A DNA stretch of 64,000 bases from Treponema pedis (lineage in GTDB: Bacteria; Spirochaetota; Spirochaetia; Treponematales; Treponemataceae): positions 310,001 through 374,000 of the forward strand of contig NZ_CP045670.1 in the NCBI RefSeq assembly GCF_017161325.1. Direction: 5' to 3'. Numbering within the stretch: position 1 is the stretch's first letter; each line of letters opens with the position of its first letter. Below, one piece after another: positions 26,401 to 35,200 of the stretch. Made by a program: the position numbers and the translations under genes. Under the pieces are notes generated by a model that did not search any database, was not told the origin of the DNA, and saw only the letters and a list, made by a program, of their open reading frames with translations.

Positions 26401-27555
26401 TTAAAAATCTATTTCTTTTCCGTAATATGCCGCCAAATAAATTTTCTTAATATCCGAAGGAGATGTTTTTCTGGGATTGGTTAGGGTGCATGCATCATTA
26501 AACGCTCTTTCGCTCATTAAATCCAATACTTTAAGAAACTTGTCTTCGGCAATGATTGTATTTTTTCCTTCTCGGATTGTACGGGTAATGCCTACTTTTT
26601 CATTTAAGGCCAGAACTTTTTTTGCAATATTATCTATGCCCAAGGCTCCTTCCAGCTTACCGTATCTGTCCGTCTCTTTTCTGTTATACTCGATTATATA
26701 CGGAAGCATAATTGCATTGGCTTCACCGTGTGTTAAATGGAATTCGCCGCCTATTTTATGGGCCATAGAGTGAACAATTCCGAGAGAACAGTTACTGAAT
26801 GAAATACCTGCAATAGTGGAAGCGGTGTGCATTTTTCCGCGGGCTTCCATATCATTTCCGTTTACAACGGCTCTTTCCAAATATTCGAAGACAAGTTGAA
26901 CAGCTTTAAGGGCATAAGGGTCGGTATAATCGTCATGAGCTGTAGAAACATAAGCTTCGATTGCATGAGTCATAACGTCCATACCGGTTTGAGCCGTTAC
27001 CAGAGGAGGCATTTTTGCAGGAATGCGGTTATCTACAATAGCAATATCCGGAATAATATCCGGGCTTACTAAGGGGTATTTTATATTTTTTTCCGTATCT
27101 GTAATAACCGAAAAAGCCGTAATTTCCGAAGCCGTGCCTGAAGTGGACGGGATTCCTACGAGTTTTGCTTTTGTTCTGAGCTTGGGGAATTTAAATGCCG
27201 CCAAATCATCAAAGTTATAGCCCGGATACTCATAATAAACCCACATAATTTTTGCGGCGTCCATTGCAGAACCTCCGCCCAATGCGATAATCCAATCCGG
27301 CCCGAATTCCGCCATTTTCGCTCCGCCTTCTTTACAAGTTTTGACTGAGGGGTCAGGTTCTACACCGTCTATAACCGCTACCTCCATTCCGGCTTTTTTT
27401 AAATACTCCGTTGCTTCGTCAATAAAACCGAATTTTTTCATTGAGCTTCCGCCCGTAACTATTACAGCTTTTTTTCCTTCCAGGGTCGAAAGGAATTCCA
27501 AGGCGCCTTCGCCGTGTATAATCCTATTGGGGATACCGAATGTTGAATATTTCAT
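26401..27555 (-). CDS. Iron-containing alcohol dehydrogenase (butanol dehydrogenase-like)
   Basis: The 384-residue enzyme belongs to the group III Fe-dependent alcohol dehydrogenases, which interconvert aldehydes and alcohols with NAD(P)H. Visible motifs are the nucleotide-binding GGGSAMDAAK (about residues 94-103) and the metal-binding segment GIVHSMAHKIGGEFHLTHGE (about 263-282), whose histidines together with upstream Asp and His residues (near 195-200) coordinate iron. Specificity (butanol, 1,2-propanediol or 4-hydroxybutyrate type) cannot be fixed from sequence. In a fermentative treponeme it would recycle NADH. It is monocistronic with its own promoter and terminator. Confidence 0.93.
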   Translation of the reverse strand: MKYSTFGIPNRIIHGEGALEFLSTLEGKKAVIVTGGSSMKKFGFIDEATEYLKKAGMEVAVIDGVEPDPSVKTCKEGGAKMAEFGPDWIIALGGGSAMDAAKIMWVYYEYPGYNFDDLAAFKFPKLRTKAKLVGIPSTSGTASEITAFSVITDTEKNIKYPLVSPDIIPDIAIVDNRIPAKMPPLVTAQTGMDVMTHAIEAYVSTAHDDYTDPYALKAVQLVFEYLERAVVNGNDMEARGKMHTASTIAGISFSNCSLGIVHSMAHKIGGEFHLTHGEANAIMLPYIIEYNRKETDRYGKLEGALGIDNIAKKVLALNEKVGITRTIREGKNTIIAEDKFLKVLDLMSERAFNDACTLTNPRKTSPSDIKKIYLAAYYGKEIDF

Positions 27556-27666
27556 GGTATATACTCCTATCGGAAATGAGATATCCGTTTTTTTAAGCGG
27601 TTTGTTTTCGCCGTTCAGCGGTGCAACAAAATTGCTCGGATTAAACGCTCATTTCTTATAGATATT

Positions 27667-27695
27667 ATTATACCGATATTTTATTATTTAGTAAA
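27667..27695 (-). promoter_or_regulatory. Promoter for the alcohol dehydrogenase gene
   Basis: Minus-strand TTTACT (27695-27690), 17-base spacer, perfect TATAAT (27672-27667). The leader to the ATG at 27555 is about 105 bases. Confidence 0.55.
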
Positions 27696-27720
27696 GAGGT
27701 TTGATATATAAATTTTTATT

Positions 27721-28329
27721 TTAATATGTTTTTTCGTCCATATTCATAAACTCTTCGCGTACTTTTGAAAGGCGGCGGAGTTCGCGGTTTATTATTCTTT
27801 CATAGTTAAGAGAACCGTCGGCAATGCGTTCTCTTTCATCTTCCCAATCCTGTAAGTCTTCTAAAAATAAAAATTGAAATTGACGGATATTTGCTTTTTC
27901 GGCCCACAGTTTAGCTTCATACCAATAAACAAGAGCCGTTTTATAAAACTCTTCCGCCTTGCCTAAGCTGTCAATATTTTGTTCTTTCCACGGAAAATTG
28001 TAAAAATATGCAGCCTGTTTATCGAATTTGCTTCCGAGCCTGAGGTGCTGTTCCACCATTTTTAAATTAAGATGCATCATAAACAAATAGCGGTATTTCT
28101 CCCATTGTTTTTTTGTTTCAATTTTGCCGAGCGCATAAAGAGGATTGCAAAAATCGGCGTTGATTGCCTGTTCAAGCCAATATATGTTTTCTATTATATT
28201 ATCGGGGTTTTGTTCATAATGAATATGATATAATTTGTAATACTGCTCCTTGTATTCCACAAAATAAGGGAATATCGATTGTACTGCCGTAAGAGAAAAA
28301 AGTAAAATAAATACAATTTGCCTTTTCAT
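27721..28329 (-). CDS. Conserved treponemal periplasmic protein
   Basis: The 202-residue product has a Sec signal peptide (residues 1-22, ending near SIFPYF) and a Tyr/Trp/Glu-rich helical body without a recognised domain. It starts three bases after the tmk stop on the same strand, so it is cotranscribed with tmk. I recall a hypothetical gene next to tmk in T. pallidum as well, but cannot verify orthology here. Function unknown. Confidence 0.72.
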   Translation of the reverse strand: MKRQIVFILLFSLTAVQSIFPYFVEYKEQYYKLYHIHYEQNPDNIIENIYWLEQAINADFCNPLYALGKIETKKQWEKYRYLFMMHLNLKMVEQHLRLGSKFDKQAAYFYNFPWKEQNIDSLGKAEEFYKTALVYWYEAKLWAEKANIRQFQFLFLEDLQDWEDERERIADGSLNYERIINRELRRLSKVREEFMNMDEKTY

Positions 28330-28332
28330 TTA

Positions 28333-28962
28333 TTATATTTTCGGCAAATCTTTTAAAATACTCCATAGTTTTGAATGAATTTCTTCGATTGTTTCGGAAG
28401 CGTTTATTTTTATTATTTGCATATTCGGTTCCTGCTTTTTAAATACTTCCAAAATATTAAGGTATTCATTACGTACTTTATTTTGAAAAGATTCTTCTTC
28501 GTAAATTTCAAGTACATTACTTCTTCCTATGACGCGGCTCATAGAAATGTTTACGGGTAAATCAAAAAAGAATAAGTATTCCGGCATAGGGAAGCCCCTG
28601 TTTTGAGCTTCGGCTAATTCTTTTGCTCCGGCCGCCGCCTGATAAGCGAGGCTTGAAAAGATGTATCTGTCGGAAAATACGGCCTTTCCCGCATTAAGGT
28701 CTTCAATAATCCCTCCTTCCCCGTAAAGGTGTTCGCATCGGTCGGCGGCAAACAGACGGGTCATTGTTTCGGGGGCAAGTTTAAAGCCTCCTTGTAAGGC
28801 TGACCGTATTAAAGTTCCTATTTTGCCGGTTGTAGGTTCTTGGGTGAATAAACAGGTTTCTTCTTTACCTTCGGAAGCAAACCGTTCTTTTAAAAGTCTT
28901 AATTGACTGGTGGTTCCGGTACCGTCAATTCCTTCAAATACGATAAAATTGGATAGTAACAT
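28333..28962 (-). CDS. tmk: Thymidylate kinase with unusual P-loop
   Basis: The 209-residue enzyme phosphorylates dTMP to dTDP. It opens with VFEGIDGTGTTSQLRLL, has the substrate-binding SDRYIFSSLAYQ (about residues 95-106) and the LID-like region near VIGRSNVLEIYEEE. At the invariant P-loop lysine position (GxxGxGKT) residue 17 is Thr (codon ACC), so the usual phosphate-binding lysine is absent. Everything else looks like an intact family member, so either the P-loop change is tolerated in spirochaetes or another residue compensates. The gene is followed at three bases by a periplasmic protein gene, and its promoter lies directly before the ATG. Confidence 0.9.
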   Translation of the reverse strand: MLLSNFIVFEGIDGTGTTSQLRLLKERFASEGKEETCLFTQEPTTGKIGTLIRSALQGGFKLAPETMTRLFAADRCEHLYGEGGIIEDLNAGKAVFSDRYIFSSLAYQAAAGAKELAEAQNRGFPMPEYLFFFDLPVNISMSRVIGRSNVLEIYEEESFQNKVRNEYLNILEVFKKQEPNMQIIKINASETIEEIHSKLWSILKDLPKI

Positions 28963-28972
28963 AGTAGGAGCT

Positions 28973-29001
28973 ATTATATCATTTTTTTTATCTTTTTGAA
29001 A
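28973..29001 (-). promoter_or_regulatory. Promoter immediately upstream of tmk
   Basis: Minus-strand TTTCAA (29001-28996), 17-base spacer, perfect TATAAT (28978-28973), then ten bases to the ATG at 28962. The predicted leader is only about 3-5 bases. Confidence 0.6.
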
Positions 29002-29057
29002 TATGAGGGAATGTTTACCGTATTGCTTTGTAAAAACAGTCCGCCGTGTAAAATCGC

Positions 29058-29098
29058 TCCCGAAGGTTGTTTTGCGGGCGTCTCTGTCCGCTTCGGGA
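29058..29098 (-). terminator. Probable terminator hairpin after the 29136 gene
   Basis: Arms tcccgaag (29058-29065) and cttcggga (29091-29098) are exact complements around a 25-base loop that can pair further. T-runs lie close by on either strand. Confidence 0.55.
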
Positions 29099-29135
29099 TT
29101 TTAAAAGAGTTGAGATATGTTTAAGTAAACAAGTT

Positions 29136-29681
29136 CTATAACCTGAAAGAAATTCCTGTTTTTATTGTAAAGGAATTTGTTAAAAACATAGGGAAGCCTA
29201 TACCTATCATATCTATTGCAGATATGTCTATTCCGATTTTTTCGGTAAAGTAGTATTGAAAACCCAATTGCACGGGGATTCCCGCCTGTATAATTTGCGG
29301 ATAACCGTATATCATTCCTAAACCTGTTAATAAATTGATATAGGCGTTTTGCGAGGGTCTGAAAGTATAACCTATAACTGAATGCAGTTCCACTAAAAAG
29401 GACAAGCTTTTAATTGAATTAAAATAAGAAACACCTGCTGCGAAATCGGTATGTTCCAAAAAAGTAAATCCGTTGTCCAGAATAACCCCTGCAGTAAGCC
29501 CTAAATTATAATTATGAGAAGACAGTTTATCATTTACGGTTAAATCAAGCGGCGTTGTCAATATTGTAGACATATTTGTGTATCCTTGTGTTACGGAAAT
29601 GATTACATCGTCTTTTTGCTTTGCAAATATACTTGGACAAAGAAACATGATACATAACAAAACAATTATAATTTTTTTCAT
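29136..29681 (-). CDS. Outer-membrane beta-barrel-type protein
   Basis: The 181-residue product has a signal peptide (residues 1-20, FLCPSIFA) and an amphipathic beta-strand pattern throughout, ending in ...FTIKTGISFRL, which resembles outer-membrane barrel C-termini. It resembles small treponemal barrels of the DUF2715 type, though I am not certain of the family. It is monocistronic, with a good promoter 50 bases upstream. Likely location is the outer membrane; transported or bound substrate unknown. Confidence 0.65.
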   Translation of the reverse strand: MKKIIIVLLCIMFLCPSIFAKQKDDVIISVTQGYTNMSTILTTPLDLTVNDKLSSHNYNLGLTAGVILDNGFTFLEHTDFAAGVSYFNSIKSLSFLVELHSVIGYTFRPSQNAYINLLTGLGMIYGYPQIIQAGIPVQLGFQYYFTEKIGIDISAIDMIGIGFPMFLTNSFTIKTGISFRL

Positions 29682-29730
29682 AACTTTAAACCCTTTTGTA
29701 CTTAAATTATTTTATTATAAATATGAATAT

Positions 29731-29759
29731 ATTATATCAAAATAAAATGAGTGCGACAA
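29731..29759 (-). promoter_or_regulatory. Promoter for the 29136 barrel gene
   Basis: Minus-strand TTGTCG (29759-29754), 17-base spacer, perfect TATAAT (29736-29731). Confidence 0.6.
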
Positions 29760-29948
29760 TAGAGGTGAAAGTATTTTGAAGTAAAAAATTATTATTCATA
29801 CCGAACTTATTTTTAATATGCTATAATTGCTTTATTTATTTTACACTTCTCCGCATAAAACGATATTTTTATTTTTTCGATATAACAGGTAAAAATAGTT
29901 TAGGTTGTAAAAATAAATAAAAAAATCTAAAAATAATATGGCGACCTC

Positions 29949-29978
29949 TTGACAAAACGTGGGGGGGGGGGGTATAAT
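29949..29978 (+). promoter_or_regulatory. Consensus promoter with a poly-G(12) spacer, candidate phase-variable switch
   Basis: A perfect TTGACA (29949-29954) and a perfect TATAAT (29973-29978) are separated by 18 bases, of which the last 12 (29961-29972) are all G. Gain or loss of one G changes the spacer to 19 or to the optimal 17, which should alter promoter strength sharply. It drives the gene at 30024 (leader about 40 bases). Confidence 0.85.
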
Positions 29979-29994
29979 AGAAGAAATTTAAAAT

Positions 29995-30009
29995 GCCGTT
30001 TAAAACGGC
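29995..30009 (+). promoter_or_regulatory. Leader hairpin abutting the Shine-Dalgarno sequence
   Basis: A 7+1+7 palindrome (GCCGTTT / AAACGGC) ends next to the ribosome site aaaaggag, 14 bases before the ATG at 30024. It has the same layout as the leaders at 13445, 46842 and 47263. Confidence 0.6.
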
Positions 30010-30023
30010 AAAAGGAGTGAAAA

Positions 30024-30965
30024 ATGAAGGTTATAATTGCCGGAACCGGAGCGATGGGTGCAACATACGGGTCTATGTTGAAAAAAGCGGGAAATGATGT
30101 AAAATTTTTGGATTTATGGCAGGATAATATAGATGCTATAAATAAAAAAGGAATTGAATTTATCAATTTAGGGAAAAAGGAAATTCTTGAGGCGTCTGCA
30201 TATAGACCGAGTGAAGTACATGATACTGCGGATTTAATTATTGTATTTACCAAATCAATGCAGCTAAAAGAAATGCTTTCGGATATAAAACATTTGTTTT
30301 CCGATAAGACCGGCGTGTTATGTTTATTAAACGGGTTGGGACATATAGATACCTTAAAAGAATTTGTTAAACCTGAGAATATTTTGATGGGTGTTACGGT
30401 TCTGACAGCCGGAATGAAGGGGCCGGGTGTGTTTGAAGTTACAAATTATGGAAATACTGAAATACAAAATATTACCGAATCTGGAAAAGAGCGGGTTTTG
30501 AAAGTTGTTGAAACTATAAATAATTCAGGGCTGCCGGCAGTATATTCAAGCGATATTTTATTTTCGATTTGGAGAAAGGCTTGTATAAACGGAACGATGA
30601 ATGCCTGTTGTACACTTCTTGATTGTAATATGCGTAAACTTGGAAAAGTAAATCACTGTAGAGAGTTGCTGGGTACTATAGTCGAAGAGTTTTCCGCTGT
30701 TGCTGAAAAAGAGGGCGTTAACTTAAATGTAAAAGAAATAACGGACCTTGTATGCTGGTATACAACCGAAAAGTTTAAGGGTGTGGACCACTATCCGTCT
30801 ATGCACCAGGATTTAATTCAAAAAAATAGAAAGACGGAGATTGACTATTTAAACGGATATGTTTCAAAAAAAGGAAAAGAGTACGGTATTAATACTAAAT
30901 TTTGCGATTTAATAACCATTCTTATACACGGCAGAGAAAGTGTGTTAATTGGGGAGGGTAAATAA
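30024..30965 (+). CDS. Ketopantoate reductase-family protein (PanE/ApbA-like)
   Basis: The 313-residue product has the N-terminal NADPH-binding motif IIAGTGAMGATYGSML (residues 4-19) and the family's catalytic segment IWRKACINGTMNACCTLL (about 183-200, with the conserved Lys). The C-terminal signature YPSMHQDLIQKNRKTEIDYL (about 262-281) follows. The family reduces 2-oxo acids, classically ketopantoate to pantoate. Because its partner downstream is a transporter-like protein and not pantothenate-pathway genes, another 2-oxo acid substrate is possible. It overlaps nothing and ends one base before the next ATG. Expression is probably controlled by the G-tract promoter. Confidence 0.88.
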   Translation: MKVIIAGTGAMGATYGSMLKKAGNDVKFLDLWQDNIDAINKKGIEFINLGKKEILEASAYRPSEVHDTADLIIVFTKSMQLKEMLSDIKHLFSDKTGVLCLLNGLGHIDTLKEFVKPENILMGVTVLTAGMKGPGVFEVTNYGNTEIQNITESGKERVLKVVETINNSGLPAVYSSDILFSIWRKACINGTMNACCTLLDCNMRKLGKVNHCRELLGTIVEEFSAVAEKEGVNLNVKEITDLVCWYTTEKFKGVDHYPSMHQDLIQKNRKTEIDYLNGYVSKKGKEYGINTKFCDLITILIHGRESVLIGEGK

Positions 30966-32021
30966 ATGGAAAAAAAACTTCTCGGAAAAGATTTTGTTAC
31001 TAAAATATTAAACGGGACTGCAATAGGTATAGTAGTTGCATTGATACCAAATGCGGTATTAGGAGGTTTGTTTAAATTTTTGGCCGGGTACCACCCTCTG
31101 TTCGGTATGTTGGCTCAAATTTGTTCAAATATACAATGGCTTGTCGCTCCTATGATAGGTTTTTTGGTGGGATTACAGTTCGGTTTTAATCCGATGAAAT
31201 CCGCTATTATATCGGCAGCCGCGTGGATAGGTTCGGGAGCCTTAATTCCGTTATCCGACGGTATGTATAAAATAGGATTAGGTGATTTAATAAATGTTAT
31301 GTTAATTGCGGCTCTGGCTGTATATGTTACTATCCTTTTAGGTGAAAAATTGGGGTCATTAACAATAGTATTACAACCTATAATAGTAGGTGCCGGTGTA
31401 GGTTTTATAGGTCTTTTAATATTACCTTATATTCAATATATATCTACGGCTATAGGTAATGTGATTAATTCTTTTACTACTTTACAACCTATACTTATGT
31501 GTGCTCTGATAGCTATGTCTTTTTCCGTATTGATAGTCTCTCCTATATCTACAGTTGCTATAGGTATTGCAATAGGCTTAACGGGGCTTGCAAGCGGAGC
31601 TGCAAATATAGGTGTTGCTTCTACGGCTTCCGTATTGGTTATAGGCTCATGGAAGGTAAATAAAGCGGGAGTTACTATCGCCGTAGGTATGGGCGGAATG
31701 AAAATGATGATGCCTAATATCGTCAAATACCCTATAATGCTTTTACCCGTTTTAACGACTTCTCTGATTTCGGGTATAACCGTTAAGATATTGGGAATAA
31801 TGGGTGATAAGGTAAGCGCCGGGTTCGGATATGTGGGGCTTGTAGGTCCTATAAAAGCAATGTCGGAATATACGGCGCAAGGTATCAGTTCATCTTATGC
31901 GATTATTTATATAATAATTGCATATTTTGTAATTCCGTTTGGAATAGGCTTATTATCTCATATATTTTACACTAAGATATTAAAGCTATACAATGGAACA
32001 ATATATGAATTTCAAGGTTAG
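30966..32021 (+). CDS. PTS_EIIC_2-type membrane transporter protein
   Basis: The 351-residue protein is an integral membrane protein with about eight to ten hydrophobic segments. It fits the PTS_EIIC_2 family of EIIC-like permeases: MIGFLVGLQFGFNPMKSAII, GLASGAANIGVASTASVLV, VGMGGMKMMMPNIVKYP. No EIIA or EIIB domain or gene is present here, so phosphotransferase coupling is not shown. It is tightly coupled to the PanE-like gene (stop TAA then ATG four bases on). Together they suggest uptake or export of a 2-oxo or 2-hydroxy acid linked to its reduction. This substrate idea is inference. Confidence 0.75.
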   Translation: MEKKLLGKDFVTKILNGTAIGIVVALIPNAVLGGLFKFLAGYHPLFGMLAQICSNIQWLVAPMIGFLVGLQFGFNPMKSAIISAAAWIGSGALIPLSDGMYKIGLGDLINVMLIAALAVYVTILLGEKLGSLTIVLQPIIVGAGVGFIGLLILPYIQYISTAIGNVINSFTTLQPILMCALIAMSFSVLIVSPISTVAIGIAIGLTGLASGAANIGVASTASVLVIGSWKVNKAGVTIAVGMGGMKMMMPNIVKYPIMLLPVLTTSLISGITVKILGIMGDKVSAGFGYVGLVGPIKAMSEYTAQGISSSYAIIYIIIAYFVIPFGIGLLSHIFYTKILKLYNGTIYEFQG

Positions 32022-32120
32022 TTTAAGTTAAAAACACTTTTAATATTAAAGACCGAATTTTTGATTAAAGGAGATTATGAGATAAAGTGCAGTAAAATAA
32101 ATATATCTCTGACTTAAAGC

Positions 32121-32165
32121 AGCCGGGTTATTATCTATTTCAATGATAATAATCCGGCTTAAATT
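32121..32165 (+). terminator. Terminator-like hairpin after the EIIC gene
   Basis: Arms 32121-32135 and 32145-32159 (agccgg... / ...ccggct) pair over 15 bases with one G-T pair, followed by taaatttt. It separates the phase-variable operon from tamB. Confidence 0.7.
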
Positions 32166-32212
32166 TTACTGCTAAACATTTACAAATTACGGACGATGGT
32201 TTTAAATACTGC

Positions 32213-32241
32213 TTTAATAAAATCATATTTTATGCTATAAT
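32213..32241 (+). promoter_or_regulatory. Probable promoter for the tamB-bamA-skp-mutS operon
   Basis: A perfect TATAAT (32236-32241) with a weak TTTAAT -35 (32213-32218) at 17 bases precedes the tamB start by about 60 bases. No other promoter is seen until 42550. Confidence 0.45.
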
Positions 32242-32299
32242 TTTTCCTTCTAAAATAAACCGGCAATGCCCCGGTTTAAAATATTTGGGTAATAATTGA

Positions 32300-35200
32300 T
32301 TGAAAACTGTTCGGAAAAGACGCATAACGGAAATTCTCATTTTTCTTGCGATTGTAATGTGCTCGCTGGTTGTTTTTAATCCTATTTATAAACTCTTGGA
32401 AAATCGCCTTGTTTCGATACGCAATCAGGTTATTTCAAATATAGAAAAAGAGTTCGGCATCATAATAAAATACGGAGGTATGTCGCCGTCATTTTTCCGT
32501 AAAATTCTGGTTAGGGACGTAACTATTTACGATGCACAGGCGGGCGATAAAATTGCGTATTTTTCGGTAATTCATTTTAACTATAGAATAAGCGAGCTTA
32601 TTAAACGGAACCCCGCCGCCGTAATTTCTTCGGTAGGCATTTATGACGGCACCGTAGATTTTAATACGTCAAAAAACAGGGCTCTTTGGGAAAAAATAAG
32701 CGGCGGTAAAACGGACGGAAGTGAATTTGTAATTGAAGAAGATAAACTGAAATCGGTTTTACATGAAGATTTACGCGAAACGGAGCGGATACCGTTTATA
32801 AAACGTATCGAATATGCAATTTCCCGGTTTCAAAACAATATAGAAACTACGGACATTATTTTACGCAATATTTTAATCAACTATTCTACGGAAAATTTAA
32901 AAAGCGGATTATATATTTCGGACGGAAAAATAAATGTTTTAAAAGAAAAAACGGAATTTAATTTAAATTCAAAACTGCAATATAATAATTTTACGGTTAA
33001 AAATTTTTCGGATTTTAAAACGGCAATAAATATTTCAGGGTCTTTTTATCAAAAGAATTTATCGGCTTCTTCAATTATAAATTTTTCGGATATAAAAAGC
33101 GGAAACATTTCCGTTCCGAAAATATCGGTATTTGCTTCATATTTAAACAATGTCGTTTCGGTAACTACCTTGCAGGATATCCACCCTATAGATATAAAAG
33201 GCTCTTGGAATGTTTTAAGGAATTCGGGAACATTAAATATAGAATGTAAAGATTTACAGCCTATTGCAATCGCATTTCCGAACGAAGACGGCTCTATTTT
33301 AGGAAGTTTAAAGAATTCCGAAGTAACAGGGTTTTTAAATCTGAACTTATCGGGAAAAAAAGAGTTTACGTGGAATACAAAACTGAATATTTTTCTTCCG
33401 TCTTTTAAACTGAACGGCGGAAATACGGGGAGTACGGACATTGCCGTCGAGGCTTTAGGTGATGATAATCTTATTCAAATAAATTCATTTTCGGCGAAAG
33501 GGGAAAACATCAATGCTTTTCTTTCAGGTTCATATAAAATCAATGAAATTTTGCCCGATTTTAAATTGAATATAGCAAAATTAAAACTGCCTTCAATGCA
33601 GCCGCTTTCGCTTCAATTAAATGCGGCTTCCGCTGCAAAAAGTATTTTTATAAATATTCCGAAAATTGCTTTCGGAGAAGCTGAAGTCAACAATATAAGA
33701 ACCGTTTTTGAGCGGAAAAAGAATAAAACGGATTTTTATTTTAATTTTAACGACAAATCCGGAAGGTTTAATCTTGACGGTACTTTAACGCATACAGGGA
33801 AAAACGGTGAAGATAAAATTTTAGGCTATTTGGAGCTGCATGGAGCGGTAGACTCTATAGAAGTAAAAAATATTTATTATGCTTCCGCTGCGGCTTTGGG
33901 AAATTCCGTAAACCGTAACGGTGCCGCGGAAAATTTTATAGAACAGTTAAAACTGACAAGCGAATTTTATATTTCAAGCGATTTTAAAAATTTTTCGTAT
34001 AATGTAATACAGACGATTTTAGCGTCGGGTGCCGAAGACGGGTTTTATGCCTTGTTTTCTCTTAACGGAAATGAATCTTCGGTTGAAGTAAACGGAATAG
34101 ATTTATCATTTAATAAGCTTAATTTAAAAGGCTCTTTAAATTCCTCTTTCGGAAACGGAGGTTTAATTTTCGATTCGCTTTTAACGCTTAACGATATTTC
34201 ATATAAGGCATCCGGCTTATATGAAAACAACACCCTTAATATTTACGGCGATTACGGTTTAAATATAAGCGTTTTTAAAAATGAAAATAAAAACTTGGCA
34301 GGGAATTTTTTAGTTAAGGAATTTCCTATGCCGTTTTTAAATTCGGTTTTTTCTGCGGATTTGCTTTTTGAATATGTAAATGCTAAAGATTGGAATTTTA
34401 CCTGTAATTTTGCAAAACTCGAGCATTTAAAATCGGATATTTCCAAACAAGATGAGAATTTTGAATTTGAAATTGCGGGTGCGGTAACACCTAAAGAAGC
34501 GTTTTTTCATACGGTAAAAGCGGGAAGAAAAAAGTCTCAACTTGAAGGAACCGTAAGTTTCAATTTATTGCCCGATTCCGGGGACGGCTTAAAAAAATAC
34601 TCTGCAAATGTTTTTATTTCGGATGCGGATAAAAGAGAAAAAATAGTTTTGGATTCTCTTTTTTCTTTTGCGGACAAAGTTTATTTCGACGGAAAATGTA
34701 TTATCGAAAATATTTCTTTAAATCGTTTTTTTGCAGACCAAAAAAAAGAAAACAAAGTAAATGCCGAATTCCTTTTTTTGGGTTCTCCCGAAACTCTTTC
34801 ATTAAAAGCGGATTTAAAAGAGTTAAATTATAATCTAAACGGTAAACCTCTTATCGGAAATTTTACGGCTCTTTTGGACGATAAGCAAATAATCATAGAA
34901 GACACTTCGTTTGCATGGGATATTCATAAAGCGGATAAGATTGCGGCGGAAATAAAGCCTGAAGAAGGAAGGGGTGTATTTTCTTTTAATTACTTTTTGG
35001 ATAAAAAAGGCGGTGAAACAAAGGCTTCTTTTTATTTTGATTTTAATTCTCCCGTTTTTTCAAACGGAGAAAGCGATAAGGGGCTTATTGCAAAATTAAA
35101 AGCGCTTACTTCAAATTATAACGTCAATATGAAAATAAGCGATTGGGTTATAGGCGGAAATCAGGGTAAAGAGCCGGTTACGGCTTCTTTGGTTCGCGAG

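Larger units (their letters stand above)
29682..30023. other. Intergenic region with divergent promoters
   Basis: These 342 bases carry the minus-strand promoter for 29136 and the plus-strand G-tract promoter and leader hairpin for 30024. Between them is very A/T-rich sequence with no gene and no strong hairpin. Confidence 0.65.

Noticed and set aside
30966-32021. Complete PTS sugar transporter
   Set aside because: No EIIA, EIIB or phosphorylation-site domain is present in this protein or its neighbours.
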